In this document: one piece after another, positions 1-8,611 of the stretch
Position numbering within the stretch: position 1 is the first letter of the stretch
How the letters are laid out: every line of letters begins with the position of its first letter
Assembly (NCBI GenBank): GCA_000818945.1
Contig: KN805399.1
Coordinates: 246,839 to 310,838 of the forward strand
Length of the DNA stretch: 64,000 nt
Direction of reading: 5' to 3'
Source: Schizochytrium sp. CCTCC M209059
Taxonomy: Eukaryota; Sar; Bigyra; Thraustochytrida; Thraustochytriidae
The notes under the pieces: model-generated
Databases searched by the model: none
Told to the model about the DNA's origin: nothing
What the model saw: only the letters and a program-made list of their open reading frames with translations
Made by a program: the position numbers and the translations under genes

Positions 1-58
1 CTTTACGTTTGCCGACTCCGACCCTGGTGAGACGCGACGATGGTTTTCGCGCGTGTCC

Positions 59-3000
59 ATGACGTTAAATCGGCACAAACTCGGGACTCGTTTCTTTGAA
101 GGCGCGAAATCGTCACACAGTTCCCAGGACCTTCTCCCTGTCCGTCGCCGGACCATCTTGAACTATGCCTCGCTTCTCAATGATGGGGATACGGGCATCA
201 TCGTCACGTTGCGTTCCGCTGGGCCTGGTGCATCGCATGAGCAGTTCTCTTCCTCGAGGACGCCGCGCGGTCCTACCAAACATTTGTCGTCGCCGAACAA
301 TCATTCGACAGAGATCTATGCTTCAGCATTTCTCCGTCTACACAACGGCGTGCGCTTTGTTCGTAAGCAGACCATGTTGACTGCTCCGACGCATTCTGAG
401 CTGATCGAGTTCAACGAGTCGTTTCTTTTCAAGCTGGCACCCGAATTCTTGGTGGACTGGAGAAATCAGCCGGAGAGGAATGCCTCGCTTGAAATTGTGC
501 TCTGGCGGCAGCTCGACAGTGCTCTCGGGTTCGATATGATGGTAGGTTACTGCTCCGTTCAGCTCGCGGACGTTTACATTCGTCGCGACAGCGCGTCGAA
601 GCTTTCACTTGACCTCAGCGTTATGGAACCGTATGGCGATCTGAAAGCGCAGGACGCCACGCTCAGCGTTGGGCTCGAGCTCGTGATCACTGGCGACGAC
701 GAGACCGAGATTGCAACCATGCAAGAAAGCATTTCCCTGGGAGAAACAAGCCGCGACCACAATCTCGAACAGCAGCGGGAGCTCGCGGATACCGTCTTTC
801 TAGAGAACATGGAGCTGAACGTGCGCTCGGAGACTGGCCGACAGGGCGGGAGCTTTGCGGACACTACGGGTAGCGGGCGTGGAACGACTGTTCAGCGGCC
901 TCAAAACAAGAAGAAAAAGTCCCGAGGCACTGGACCACCCTTGGAGCCACTCGCTTTGAATGGAACCTTGGCACCAGGCGAGAAGCGGAGCACATCGATG
1001 CAGATCTCGCGACCGCGCATGATATCGACTGCCACCCAGAAATCGCGCCGTGCCACGCTGGTCTCTGAAGCCGGAGCTAGCAACAAGGGGGCCCTCGTCT
1101 CGCCCCTTGCCCACCTCGAGTTTGTGGCAAAAGCAGCACGAAATCGCGGTGAGCGCGATCTGCTGGGAGTGCTGAAGCGCCTTTTGCTCACGCGCTCCTT
1201 TGCCGAGCTCGTAAGTCCCGTCAGCCTCGACGAGAAGTCTCGTAAGTGGCTTGGATCTCAATTTACTCGTGCCGAAGTGCGTCCAGATGGCGACGACGAT
1301 GCGCTCGGGGAAGCCGTAAGGCGCTTTTCGATGGCGAGCGCGCCGTCGGCCTCGGGGGATCTCGTTGAGCAGGAAGAAAGCGCGACCTCACTCGAGTTTC
1401 TCGCAAATGCCTACGTGCAGGCATGCGGGCGACCCCTCGATTATGTCGATGAGGATACCGCGACGCCGATGGGACCTGTGTCACTTGCTGCCGTTTTGTC
1501 TCGGATGAACAAGGGAGTCTCTCCGATGACTGAGGTGGGCATCTATAATGATCCCGAGAGCCCCGAGGCCTCGGATCGTATGCCTCTCGTTACGTACCTT
1601 GACGAGTTGCGCACACAAGCGCTCGAGGTTGCCCGTGCGGCCATTGGTCGGCGTCTCGAGGATGATGGAAAGGGCCGAAGTGCGGTGCCGAATGCCGTCT
1701 TTCAACGCTCGACAAGCTCCTCTACCCTTGCCAGCAATGGGGCCGGAGCTGGTGGCGATGGGGGCATCTTTGGCGGTAGGAGCGGAAGCTTGGTTTTTTC
1801 CACGACCGCAACCATGGCCGCTGTTGCCGCGGCGGCTGCGGCGCGGAAGAAGAAAAAACAGCCCAGGCGCCGTAAGAAGAAGGCAGAGTCTTGGAACAGC
1901 ATGATCTCGCGATACGGCAAGTTTGTCGGGAAAGAGAAGATCAACGATCCTCGCCTGCTGGACCCTTCGTCGTGGTTCTTTGATCTGAGTCTCGTGCCAA
2001 CAAATTTTCGGACCTATCTCGTGGCGCACATGTTCCGCATTATGTCCATCGATACGCAATTTGCGGTGCCAACGGAGTGCTTTGTTAGCTTTGTGGAGCG
2101 GGTGGAGAGCGCTATGTCCATGCACAATACGCCCTACCACAACTTTGACCATGCTTGTGATGTGCTGCAAGCGACATTTGTCATGCTCACCTCCATGCAA
2201 GGAGTTACCTTTCTCGATGAGGTACAAGCTTTTGGACTCATGATCGCTGCGTTCTGTCACGACCTGGAGCACCCGGGTTTGAACAACGCCTTTCAAGTCA
2301 AGGCGGAGACCAAGCTGGCCAAAATGTACGAGGGCCGGTCCGTGTTGGAGAGCCACCATTGCGCTTGCGCCTTTGGCATTTTGCAGGATGACTCGTCCAA
2401 TATCTTGCGCAATATGAACGAGACAGAGGCCAGCGACATTCGGCAAATCGTGCTGGAGTGCATTCTGGCGACAGACATGACGTGTCACTTTGACCTGACC
2501 GGCGAGCTTCGGGACTGCATCGTGCGACACCTTGATGACCCAACCACGTCGATGAACGAAGAAGAACGCGGTCTCGTGGCCAAGTCCATTTTGCACTGCG
2601 CAGACATTAGCAATCCGACGCGATCCTGGGACATATCGAGGCGCTGGCAGGACCTCATTTGCGAAGAGTTTTATGCTCAAGGCGACCTGGAGCGCGCAAA
2701 CGGCTGGGAGGTTTCCCCCAACATGGATCGCGAGACGACGCAACAGGCGGAAATGTCCATCAACTTTATCGACTTTATCGTCGCGCCACTGTTTTTCGCA
2801 ATGTCAACCCTCCTCCCAAACTCTTCGGATCCGTGCATTCAGGTTGCAGCCAATCGCTCAAAATGGATGGATCTCCTGCAAGACGAGGTCATGACGCGAC
2901 AGGACCTCGATGAGGAGAGCCGCGAGGCGATCTTGCGGGACTGGGATGCTCGCGAGGTCACTTTTGAGCAAGTTCTTTCCTCTGCTGGATTTGCAGATGG

Positions 3001-3202
3001 GCTCAAGCGAAGCCGTGGCGATACTGGATTTACTGAGGACTTCTGTGAGGAAGATGACAGCATGGGCGCTGGGACTAGTGAGCGCCACGGCCCGGACGAC
3101 GGAGATTTCGGGACTATCTCTCGGCGCAAGGGCTCGAACGCGGCGGTGGCATACATTGATGTGACTGATGTGCGTCCGCCGTCACCCCAACCGTCTTTGT
3201 GA
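59..3202 (+). CDS. C2-domain cyclic-nucleotide 3',5'-phosphodiesterase (class I PDE)
   Basis: Hydrolyses cAMP and/or cGMP; specificity cannot be read from sequence. From ATG 59 it is 1047 residues. The catalytic HD domain fills about residues 640-960: H694-N-F-D-H698, then H734-D735 in the segment FCHDLEHPGLNN, then D849 in LHCADISNP, followed by the conserved C-terminal helices (NFIDFIVAPLFF). These are the metal ligands and general acid expected of class I PDEs. Residues about 30-190 look like a C2 domain (EFNESFLFKL, then LEIVLWRQLD, then VGYCSVQLADV), suggesting Ca2+ or membrane targeting. The middle is low-complexity with a Lys/Arg-rich block near residues 600-616 that could be an NLS. 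The reading frame is open from the first base of the window, so the true start may lie upstream or in another exon. Its 3' end faces the next gene tail to tail, 148 bp away. Confidence 0.9.
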   Translation: MTLNRHKLGTRFFEGAKSSHSSQDLLPVRRRTILNYASLLNDGDTGIIVTLRSAGPGASHEQFSSSRTPRGPTKHLSSPNNHSTEIYASAFLRLHNGVRFVRKQTMLTAPTHSELIEFNESFLFKLAPEFLVDWRNQPERNASLEIVLWRQLDSALGFDMMVGYCSVQLADVYIRRDSASKLSLDLSVMEPYGDLKAQDATLSVGLELVITGDDETEIATMQESISLGETSRDHNLEQQRELADTVFLENMELNVRSETGRQGGSFADTTGSGRGTTVQRPQNKKKKSRGTGPPLEPLALNGTLAPGEKRSTSMQISRPRMISTATQKSRRATLVSEAGASNKGALVSPLAHLEFVAKAARNRGERDLLGVLKRLLLTRSFAELVSPVSLDEKSRKWLGSQFTRAEVRPDGDDDALGEAVRRFSMASAPSASGDLVEQEESATSLEFLANAYVQACGRPLDYVDEDTATPMGPVSLAAVLSRMNKGVSPMTEVGIYNDPESPEASDRMPLVTYLDELRTQALEVARAAIGRRLEDDGKGRSAVPNAVFQRSTSSSTLASNGAGAGGDGGIFGGRSGSLVFSTTATMAAVAAAAAARKKKKQPRRRKKKAESWNSMISRYGKFVGKEKINDPRLLDPSSWFFDLSLVPTNFRTYLVAHMFRIMSIDTQFAVPTECFVSFVERVESAMSMHNTPYHNFDHACDVLQATFVMLTSMQGVTFLDEVQAFGLMIAAFCHDLEHPGLNNAFQVKAETKLAKMYEGRSVLESHHCACAFGILQDDSSNILRNMNETEASDIRQIVLECILATDMTCHFDLTGELRDCIVRHLDDPTTSMNEEERGLVAKSILHCADISNPTRSWDISRRWQDLICEEFYAQGDLERANGWEVSPNMDRETTQQAEMSINFIDFIVAPLFFAMSTLLPNSSDPCIQVAANRSKWMDLLQDEVMTRQDLDEESREAILRDWDAREVTFEQVLSSAGFADGLKRSRGDTGFTEDFCEEDDSMGAGTSERHGPDDGDFGTISRRKGSNAAVAYIDVTDVRPPSPQPSL

Positions 3203-3350
3203 AGCTTATGACGCGAGCACGCAATTGAATTTTACATGTTAAGAGGGCTTTGTGCTCACGTAATCTTTAGAGATGTTATGTTGTGTTATCAGATTTCACA
3301 ATCTTGATCGGATCGATTCGATTCGACTTCATTGCTAGGTGTGTAGTACC

Positions 3351-6300
3351 TTAAAAGTGGGCTTCCGTCGACGTGGCTGCAGCCAGCTGCAAGGCATCAC
3401 GAAAGCGAGCGTTCTCATCAATGCGACGAAGGCGCTCCAACTCCATCTCTTGGATTGCTTTGTTCTGGTTGATACGCTTTGTGTCTGCAGAGATTCGCTC
3501 AGCTCGCGTGTGCTCGAGCACACGTCGCTGGCGCTCATAATCGGCCATTGCGCAGGCCTCGTTCACGGCATGGGCGCGTTCCACTCGGCCCAAAGCTTCT
3601 TCCAGAGCGCTGAGCTGCGTGCGACGAGCTCCCTCGAGATCCTGATCATGCTTGGCTCGGCGCTGGTTACGTGCACGGTCAAGCTCATTAGCGAGCTCAA
3701 CTTCCTTGCCCTCGATACGACGGCGCTGCTGCTCCTGGTAAAACCCGAGTGCGGAACGCATATTCGTCGAAATGATGTTTTCGAGGCGGACCGTGCGCGG
3801 CGAGACGCAGAGGTTGTTAGAGAGCTCGGACCACTCGGCGTCTTCAAGCGACGTTTCAGCATCGTCGACCAGCAAAAAGTCAAAGAGCTCACAGTCTGCG
3901 GAAAGCACCGCTTCCAGGTGCGTTGGGCGAGGTCTACGGTTGGTGACACCGAGGTCTGCCTCCATCACACGGCGGCGGCGCTCCTCCTCGCTCGCGAAGC
4001 TCGCCCATTCACGGTTGCTTTGGCGTTCATCGTCAAGGTCCTCTTGCTCAATCTGCTCCTGATGCAACAGGGCGAGACGCTCCATCTCGACCGCATGCGC
4101 GATCTCCAGCTGGGCGCGCTTGCGCTGAAGCTTCTCCAGGCAGATTTCGCGCTGCTCCTGCGAGACACGACGCGCTTGCTCTTCATCGCAAAGCTGGCTG
4201 GCCAAGTATCCATTCACAACTCGCTCAGCGCGCTCCTGATCAAGATCACCGAGGCCGTCCACCTGGACGCGGCGCTCAGAAATGGGCGTCGCCACTGCTG
4301 CAGAAGTCAAAACCGGTTTCGCCTCGCCCACAGTTGAAGTTACAGTCTCGGCGGAAGAAAGTGTCGATGTCGCGTGGGGCGACGATGCTTTCGCATTCTG
4401 CACAGCGCGAGCAGCTTGGGGAATCTGAGACTGAAATGTACCTGCGAGACGGGCAAATCGGATGGCGTCCGAGGCTGCATTGCTCGTGCGGTTTGCACGC
4501 TCGACTTCAATGGCGAGGCGCGCGCCCTTGGCGCGATGCTCGCACAACATTTCCTCGAGCACGAGCTGCTGAAGCGAGACATGCTGCAGACGCTGGCTCT
4601 CTTGCTCGACCGCACCCTTGACCTTTTGAAGAGCAGCGCGACGCAAGAGCTCCTCGCGCACAGCGACGCCACGATCAATGGTGATCGCCATGGCTTGTTC
4701 TTGCTCATACGCTTGCTTGGACGCCTTCCAGGACGCCTTGCGACGAAGCTCCTCGAGAGTACGGGGCAGCTGCGAAACAGAGAGGTCCAACAGGACGGTG
4801 GGGTCGCACGCAAGCCGTTCGAGGCGTTCGAGACGCTCAAGGTCCGCGGCACGATCGACAGCTTGCGCATTGACACGGCGGGCGAACTCTTCATTCAAGG
4901 CGCGCAAGTTCTCTTGCGAGATCCGAAGAACACGCTCGGCGTCCATTGCGGCGTCGGCGCTCTTTTGGCAAAATCTACGGACGAGCTCCTCGACCACCTG
5001 CGAAAAAGCTTCCTCCGCCGTGCGCCGCTCGCGCTCGAGCTCGGCCTCGCGAATGGCCTGAAGCTGGGCATACTTTCGCTCAATTTGCTCCAAGATCTCG
5101 TACAAATGCCGGAAGGAGTTGCGGCGGTTGCGCTCCACATCCATGTCGCGGATGCGGCGAGCCTGCTCCTGACGCGCCTGCTCGGCTGCGAGCACACGGT
5201 TGTTGAAGCGCTCGAGCTCGTCGAGGACGGCGCGGGTCTTGATCTGTGCGACGCGGCGGGATCTCTCCATCTCGGCCTCATTGATTGCGCGCAGACGGTT
5301 CAGGTGACGCTCAAGGTCTCCGATCACGGTTGCAAGACGCTCCTGCGTGACGCGAGACTCCTTCTCTTCGTCCATGCTGCGAAGAACCTCCTGGCGCGTG
5401 CGGTCGCGTCGAAGCTCTTCGAGCATAGCCAGCAAAGGGGCCGAGTTTGCGCGGCGGACGCGCTCTTCACTCATTGTGGCCTCACGCTCGGCGCGTTCCA
5501 CGTCGGCTTGCGCGGCAGCAAGTGCGCCATGCACGCGGCGCTCGAGCTCCACGAGGACGTCTTGACCTCTGAGGCGCGCGACGCGTTGGTGCTGTTCGAG
5601 GTCGCAAGCGCGCGCGGCCTCGCGCTGGTTCACGGCGCGCACCACACCAGCGAAGACATCCTCTCCCAGGGCGAACTGTGTGCGCCGCAGCTGCTCTTCC
5701 TTGACCGCTGCCGCGACAGCGCGACGCGCGCCCAGCCGCTCGACATCGGCGAGGACATCTGCAAGAGGATCTTGCACCCGGCGTCCGGGCTGGGCAGCCT
5801 GGCCTTGCTGCCGCTGCTGCTGCTGCTGCTGCTGCTGCTCGAGACTCGCACGTAGTTCGCTGCGCCGCACCTTTGCAGCGGCCTGCTCACAGACCAGGGC
5901 GAAGCTGCGCACGTGCGAGGCGCGAGAAGCCTCGAGAGCGGTCTCGTGCGAAGCCGTGCGACGCGCGACGGCGCGTACGAGGTCGACGAGCACGTCAAGC
6001 TTGGTGGTCTCGGCGGTCCGACGGGTCTTCTCTTCATCCGCGAGACGGCAAGCGAGGCGCTGATTGCCGACGCGCGTGAGCTGCTCAACGAGGGAGCTCA
6101 CATTCGGATCCTGCGCGCGGCGTTCCATGGTCTCTGGCATGGCCGCAACGAGATCGGCCTGGGCGGCACGTACCTGCTCAAGAATGTCTTGGAAACGTCC
6201 GCGCGACGCGATCGCGGGCACGACATAGTCGTCAAAGGTCGCGCGCGTCGATCGCTCAACGCGTTCCGCTTCCTCTTCAGCGAACGCCGTTGCCTTGTTG

Positions 6301-7244
6301 ACGCGGAAGCAAACCTCCTGCGCCACACGGCTACGCAGGTCAGCCCACGCGTACTCCTGGCGCGCCTCCTCCTCGGCCTTGAGGGTCACACGATGACTGT
6401 GGTACGAGCGGACCTTGCGAAGAAGATTGCTCCGGGGGGACGTGTCGCGTCCAAAGGGGAAGTCCTCATCTGCCGCCACACGGCGCTTCTGCTCTGCAAG
6501 TGCGAGCTTGCAGACGAGCTTGCGGTTCGAGAAGCGCGAGAGCTCGCCAAGGACTTCAAGCTTACGGCTGTCGGCGACACGACGCTGGCGTTCCTGCTCG
6601 GAAGTTGCGTCTGCGGTCCGCGCATGAAGCTTGCGCTCAAGGTCGCTCGCGACCTGAAGGCGCAGCTCGTCAAAGATGCGGCGCTCGCGCTCGGCGTCGG
6701 CACTTTGCACAGCCTTTGTCTTATTGATCGCGCGTGCGACCTCGTTCGCAAACCAAGAAAGGCGGGCGAAAGCCGCTTCCTCGGTGGGCAGGCCAGCATC
6801 GGTGCGGCGCTTCTTCTCGGCGTCAGAATCTACGTCGGCACGGCTCTGATTCGCGAGACGCTCCGCCATCTCGGCGCGCTGACGAGCGGCCTCTTGATCA
6901 ATACGACGCGCACGCTCCTTGCGCATGGCCTCGTCAGCGATAGCGGCGTTTGCGCGGCGTTCAAGCTCGCTGAGCACAGCCGAGGCCATTGCCAGAACGA
7001 CTTGACGCTGCTGCTCCTCCTTGTACATGCGCGAGGCGGCCTTGAAGCTCGACTTGCGCTGCAGTTCAACGCGCACGGCATCGGCCTGGTCTTCCACGCT
7101 GCGCCGTTGCTCTTCGTGGGCCATTTGCTGGGTCAGCGCTTTCCAGCTAGCGCGACGGGTGAGTTCTTCGCCGACCTGGCTGCGTTGGTCGATCGCTTTG
7201 CGCATCACGAGGTCCACGCCGAGCAAGGTCTGGGCGGTGGCCAT
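3351..7244 (-). CDS. 1297-residue helical repeat protein, unknown function
   Basis: I do not recognise a named family. From the ATG at 7244 (MATAQTLLG) the protein is built almost entirely of a degenerate module of about 35-38 residues: a charged E-x-x-R-R cluster, a small spacer, then a V-L-x-E-L-E-R-R-x-N-type amphipathic helix. Modules run from the N-terminus to about residue 1290, with a short polyGln interruption encoded by the CTG run at 5812-5838. This predicts an extended alpha-solenoid or coiled-coil rod, so a cytoskeletal or scaffold role is possible but not shown. No transmembrane segment or signal peptide is visible. The open frame continues 90 codons upstream to 7514, but that stretch reads through pentanucleotide repeats and is probably 5' UTR. 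The gene is divergent from the giant SFI1-like gene. Confidence 0.85.
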   Translation of the reverse strand: MATAQTLLGVDLVMRKAIDQRSQVGEELTRRASWKALTQQMAHEEQRRSVEDQADAVRVELQRKSSFKAASRMYKEEQQRQVVLAMASAVLSELERRANAAIADEAMRKERARRIDQEAARQRAEMAERLANQSRADVDSDAEKKRRTDAGLPTEEAAFARLSWFANEVARAINKTKAVQSADAERERRIFDELRLQVASDLERKLHARTADATSEQERQRRVADSRKLEVLGELSRFSNRKLVCKLALAEQKRRVAADEDFPFGRDTSPRSNLLRKVRSYHSHRVTLKAEEEARQEYAWADLRSRVAQEVCFRVNKATAFAEEEAERVERSTRATFDDYVVPAIASRGRFQDILEQVRAAQADLVAAMPETMERRAQDPNVSSLVEQLTRVGNQRLACRLADEEKTRRTAETTKLDVLVDLVRAVARRTASHETALEASRASHVRSFALVCEQAAAKVRRSELRASLEQQQQQQQQRQQGQAAQPGRRVQDPLADVLADVERLGARRAVAAAVKEEQLRRTQFALGEDVFAGVVRAVNQREAARACDLEQHQRVARLRGQDVLVELERRVHGALAAAQADVERAEREATMSEERVRRANSAPLLAMLEELRRDRTRQEVLRSMDEEKESRVTQERLATVIGDLERHLNRLRAINEAEMERSRRVAQIKTRAVLDELERFNNRVLAAEQARQEQARRIRDMDVERNRRNSFRHLYEILEQIERKYAQLQAIREAELERERRTAEEAFSQVVEELVRRFCQKSADAAMDAERVLRISQENLRALNEEFARRVNAQAVDRAADLERLERLERLACDPTVLLDLSVSQLPRTLEELRRKASWKASKQAYEQEQAMAITIDRGVAVREELLRRAALQKVKGAVEQESQRLQHVSLQQLVLEEMLCEHRAKGARLAIEVERANRTSNAASDAIRFARLAGTFQSQIPQAARAVQNAKASSPHATSTLSSAETVTSTVGEAKPVLTSAAVATPISERRVQVDGLGDLDQERAERVVNGYLASQLCDEEQARRVSQEQREICLEKLQRKRAQLEIAHAVEMERLALLHQEQIEQEDLDDERQSNREWASFASEEERRRRVMEADLGVTNRRPRPTHLEAVLSADCELFDFLLVDDAETSLEDAEWSELSNNLCVSPRTVRLENIISTNMRSALGFYQEQQRRRIEGKEVELANELDRARNQRRAKHDQDLEGARRTQLSALEEALGRVERAHAVNEACAMADYERQRRVLEHTRAERISADTKRINQNKAIQEMELERLRRIDENARFRDALQLAAATSTEAHF

Positions 7245-7250
7245 CGTTTC

Positions 7251-7295
7251 TTGTCTTGTCTTGTCTTGACTCGACTTGACTTGACTTGACTTGTA
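7251..7295. repeat. Pentanucleotide tract TTGTC/TTGAC x9
   Basis: Nine consecutive 5-bp units directly upstream of the 7244 start codon, presumably in the 5' UTR of the helical-repeat gene. Units change from TTGTC to TTGAC along the tract. Confidence 0.9.
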
Positions 7296-7611
7296 CTTTC
7301 TCTCCTTGTTCTTGAAGACTTCGCTGTTGCGAAAAGAGCTGGAGACTCTTGGTTCTTCTCTTGACTTTGTCTGCTGATTGAATGCTTGAGTTGGCTTGCA
7401 AGGCGGGTTGCGGGTTGCGGGTCTGCTGTCTTTGCAGAGCTGCGCGACGATATCGCGGCGAAGGAAGCGCACGAGTTCCTTGGTTGCCGAACCAAGCCGT
7501 GCAACGCCGAGCAAAGCTGTAGAGACCGGACGGAAAGTTCCCGCCCGCCCGCCCGCCCGAATGAGTGGACATAGACGGCCGTGGCGTCCGCTCCGGAAGC
7601 AACTCTCCGCG

Positions 7612-7619
7612 TTTATAAA
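7612..7619 (-). promoter_or_regulatory. TATA-like element TTTATAAA
   Basis: AT-rich octamer in otherwise GC-rich DNA, about 370 bp upstream of ATG 7244. It is the best core-promoter candidate for the minus-strand helical-repeat gene. It is symmetric enough to serve either strand, and the assignment rests only on position. Confidence 0.25.
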
Positions 7620-8327
7620 GCGCCAAGCTGGGAGAAGCGCCGCGAGCGTATAGCCAGCCGGTCGGCTTTACGGCCTGGGAACTGACGCAAGGTCCCGCGC
7701 ACGCGGCCGAAACAGCGCCGCCAGAGCCTCCGGGTCTTCATTCTGGTCCCCAAATCCCCACAGTTACCCGCATCGGGGACCCCAGCGAATGGCGAGCCGC
7801 CGGTAGACGGCCGCGTAGGGTTCGGGAGCGGGCCGTATCGCGCCTTGATCTTCCGAATACTGGTGGACGACAAGAACCAAATAATGAGTGAGTGGCGAGC
7901 GCTGCACAGTACGTGTGGAGCTCGAAGGCGCTCTTAACGGTACCGTGACGGCGTCTTTATTCGAGAAGGGCACGCGCCGACATGGACACCATCTTTGGCA
8001 CGTGCATGCGACCGCGAGTTGCGTCGCCCAGGCCCACGAGTTCTTCTTCCTTTTCGATTTTTCTGGAGGCTGAAGAATGAGCAATTTTGAACATCTTTGT
8101 TTTTCACGCCTTTTTGTGTCTGACTGTCCTCACACAAAGAAGAGTATTGGCGTGTTTCGGCGGCACGATTCTGGGAGGCTGAGGCATTAGCATTTTCTTT
8201 GTTGACACAGAAAATCCTCACCCCCGGTTGTTGACAATTTAAAATCAGCAGCAAGGAGGCCTGGCTGGGTCCGCGTACGCTGCGGCATCCGTACTCTCCA
8301 TGGCGGCGGCACTCTGAGCCCACCGAT

Positions 8328-8409
8328 CTACATACAAGCTAAGCTTCCCGATCTTGCTCGAAGGCTGGTCTACATACAAGCTATGCTTCCCGACTTTGCT
8401 CGCAAGCTG
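8328..8409. repeat. Two tandem 40-bp direct repeats (42-bp period)
   Basis: Copy 1 is 8328-8367 and copy 2 is 8370-8409, both beginning CTACATACAAGCTA and ending GCTG, with about five mismatches. They lie 200-280 bp upstream of the SFI1-like ATG. They could be a regulatory duplication or a neutral minisatellite. Confidence 0.75.
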
Positions 8410-8611
8410 CCACTGCTTTTCTTCAAAGGCTCGCCTCTTTTCTGCAGCCAACGTAGCCTGCTCCTCTTGCCTGGTTACTAGGAATTTAGTGCCTGCCTAC
8501 TCCCTTACTTAGGCTTCCTAACCGTTTTCCTCCATGGCGAGCATGTAAAAAAGCAGGCAAGCAAAAGCAACCACTCAATCAATACCTTGGCGCCTCCATT
8601 GCGCGGGCGCG

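Larger units (their letters stand above)
7245..8611. other. Divergent intergenic region between two giant helical-repeat genes
   Basis: About 1.37 kb separates the two start codons. I see the pentamer tract at its left end, a CCCG-rich stretch near 7543-7560, a TATA-like TTTATAAA at 7612-7619 and a 42-bp-period tandem duplication at 8328-8409. No coding region is supported. It must hold the promoters of both flanking genes. Confidence 0.6.

Noticed and set aside
1481..2743. 420-codon minus-strand frame across the PDE catalytic domain
   Set aside because: Antisense to an unmistakable PDE domain; no domain-like sequence of its own.
3339..7289. Long plus-strand open frames (3339-4337, 4374-5855, 5913-7289) opposite the helical-repeat gene
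   Set aside because: They mirror the repeat gene's codons; composition is that of an antisense GC-rich frame, and the minus-strand frame alone shows regular protein repeats.
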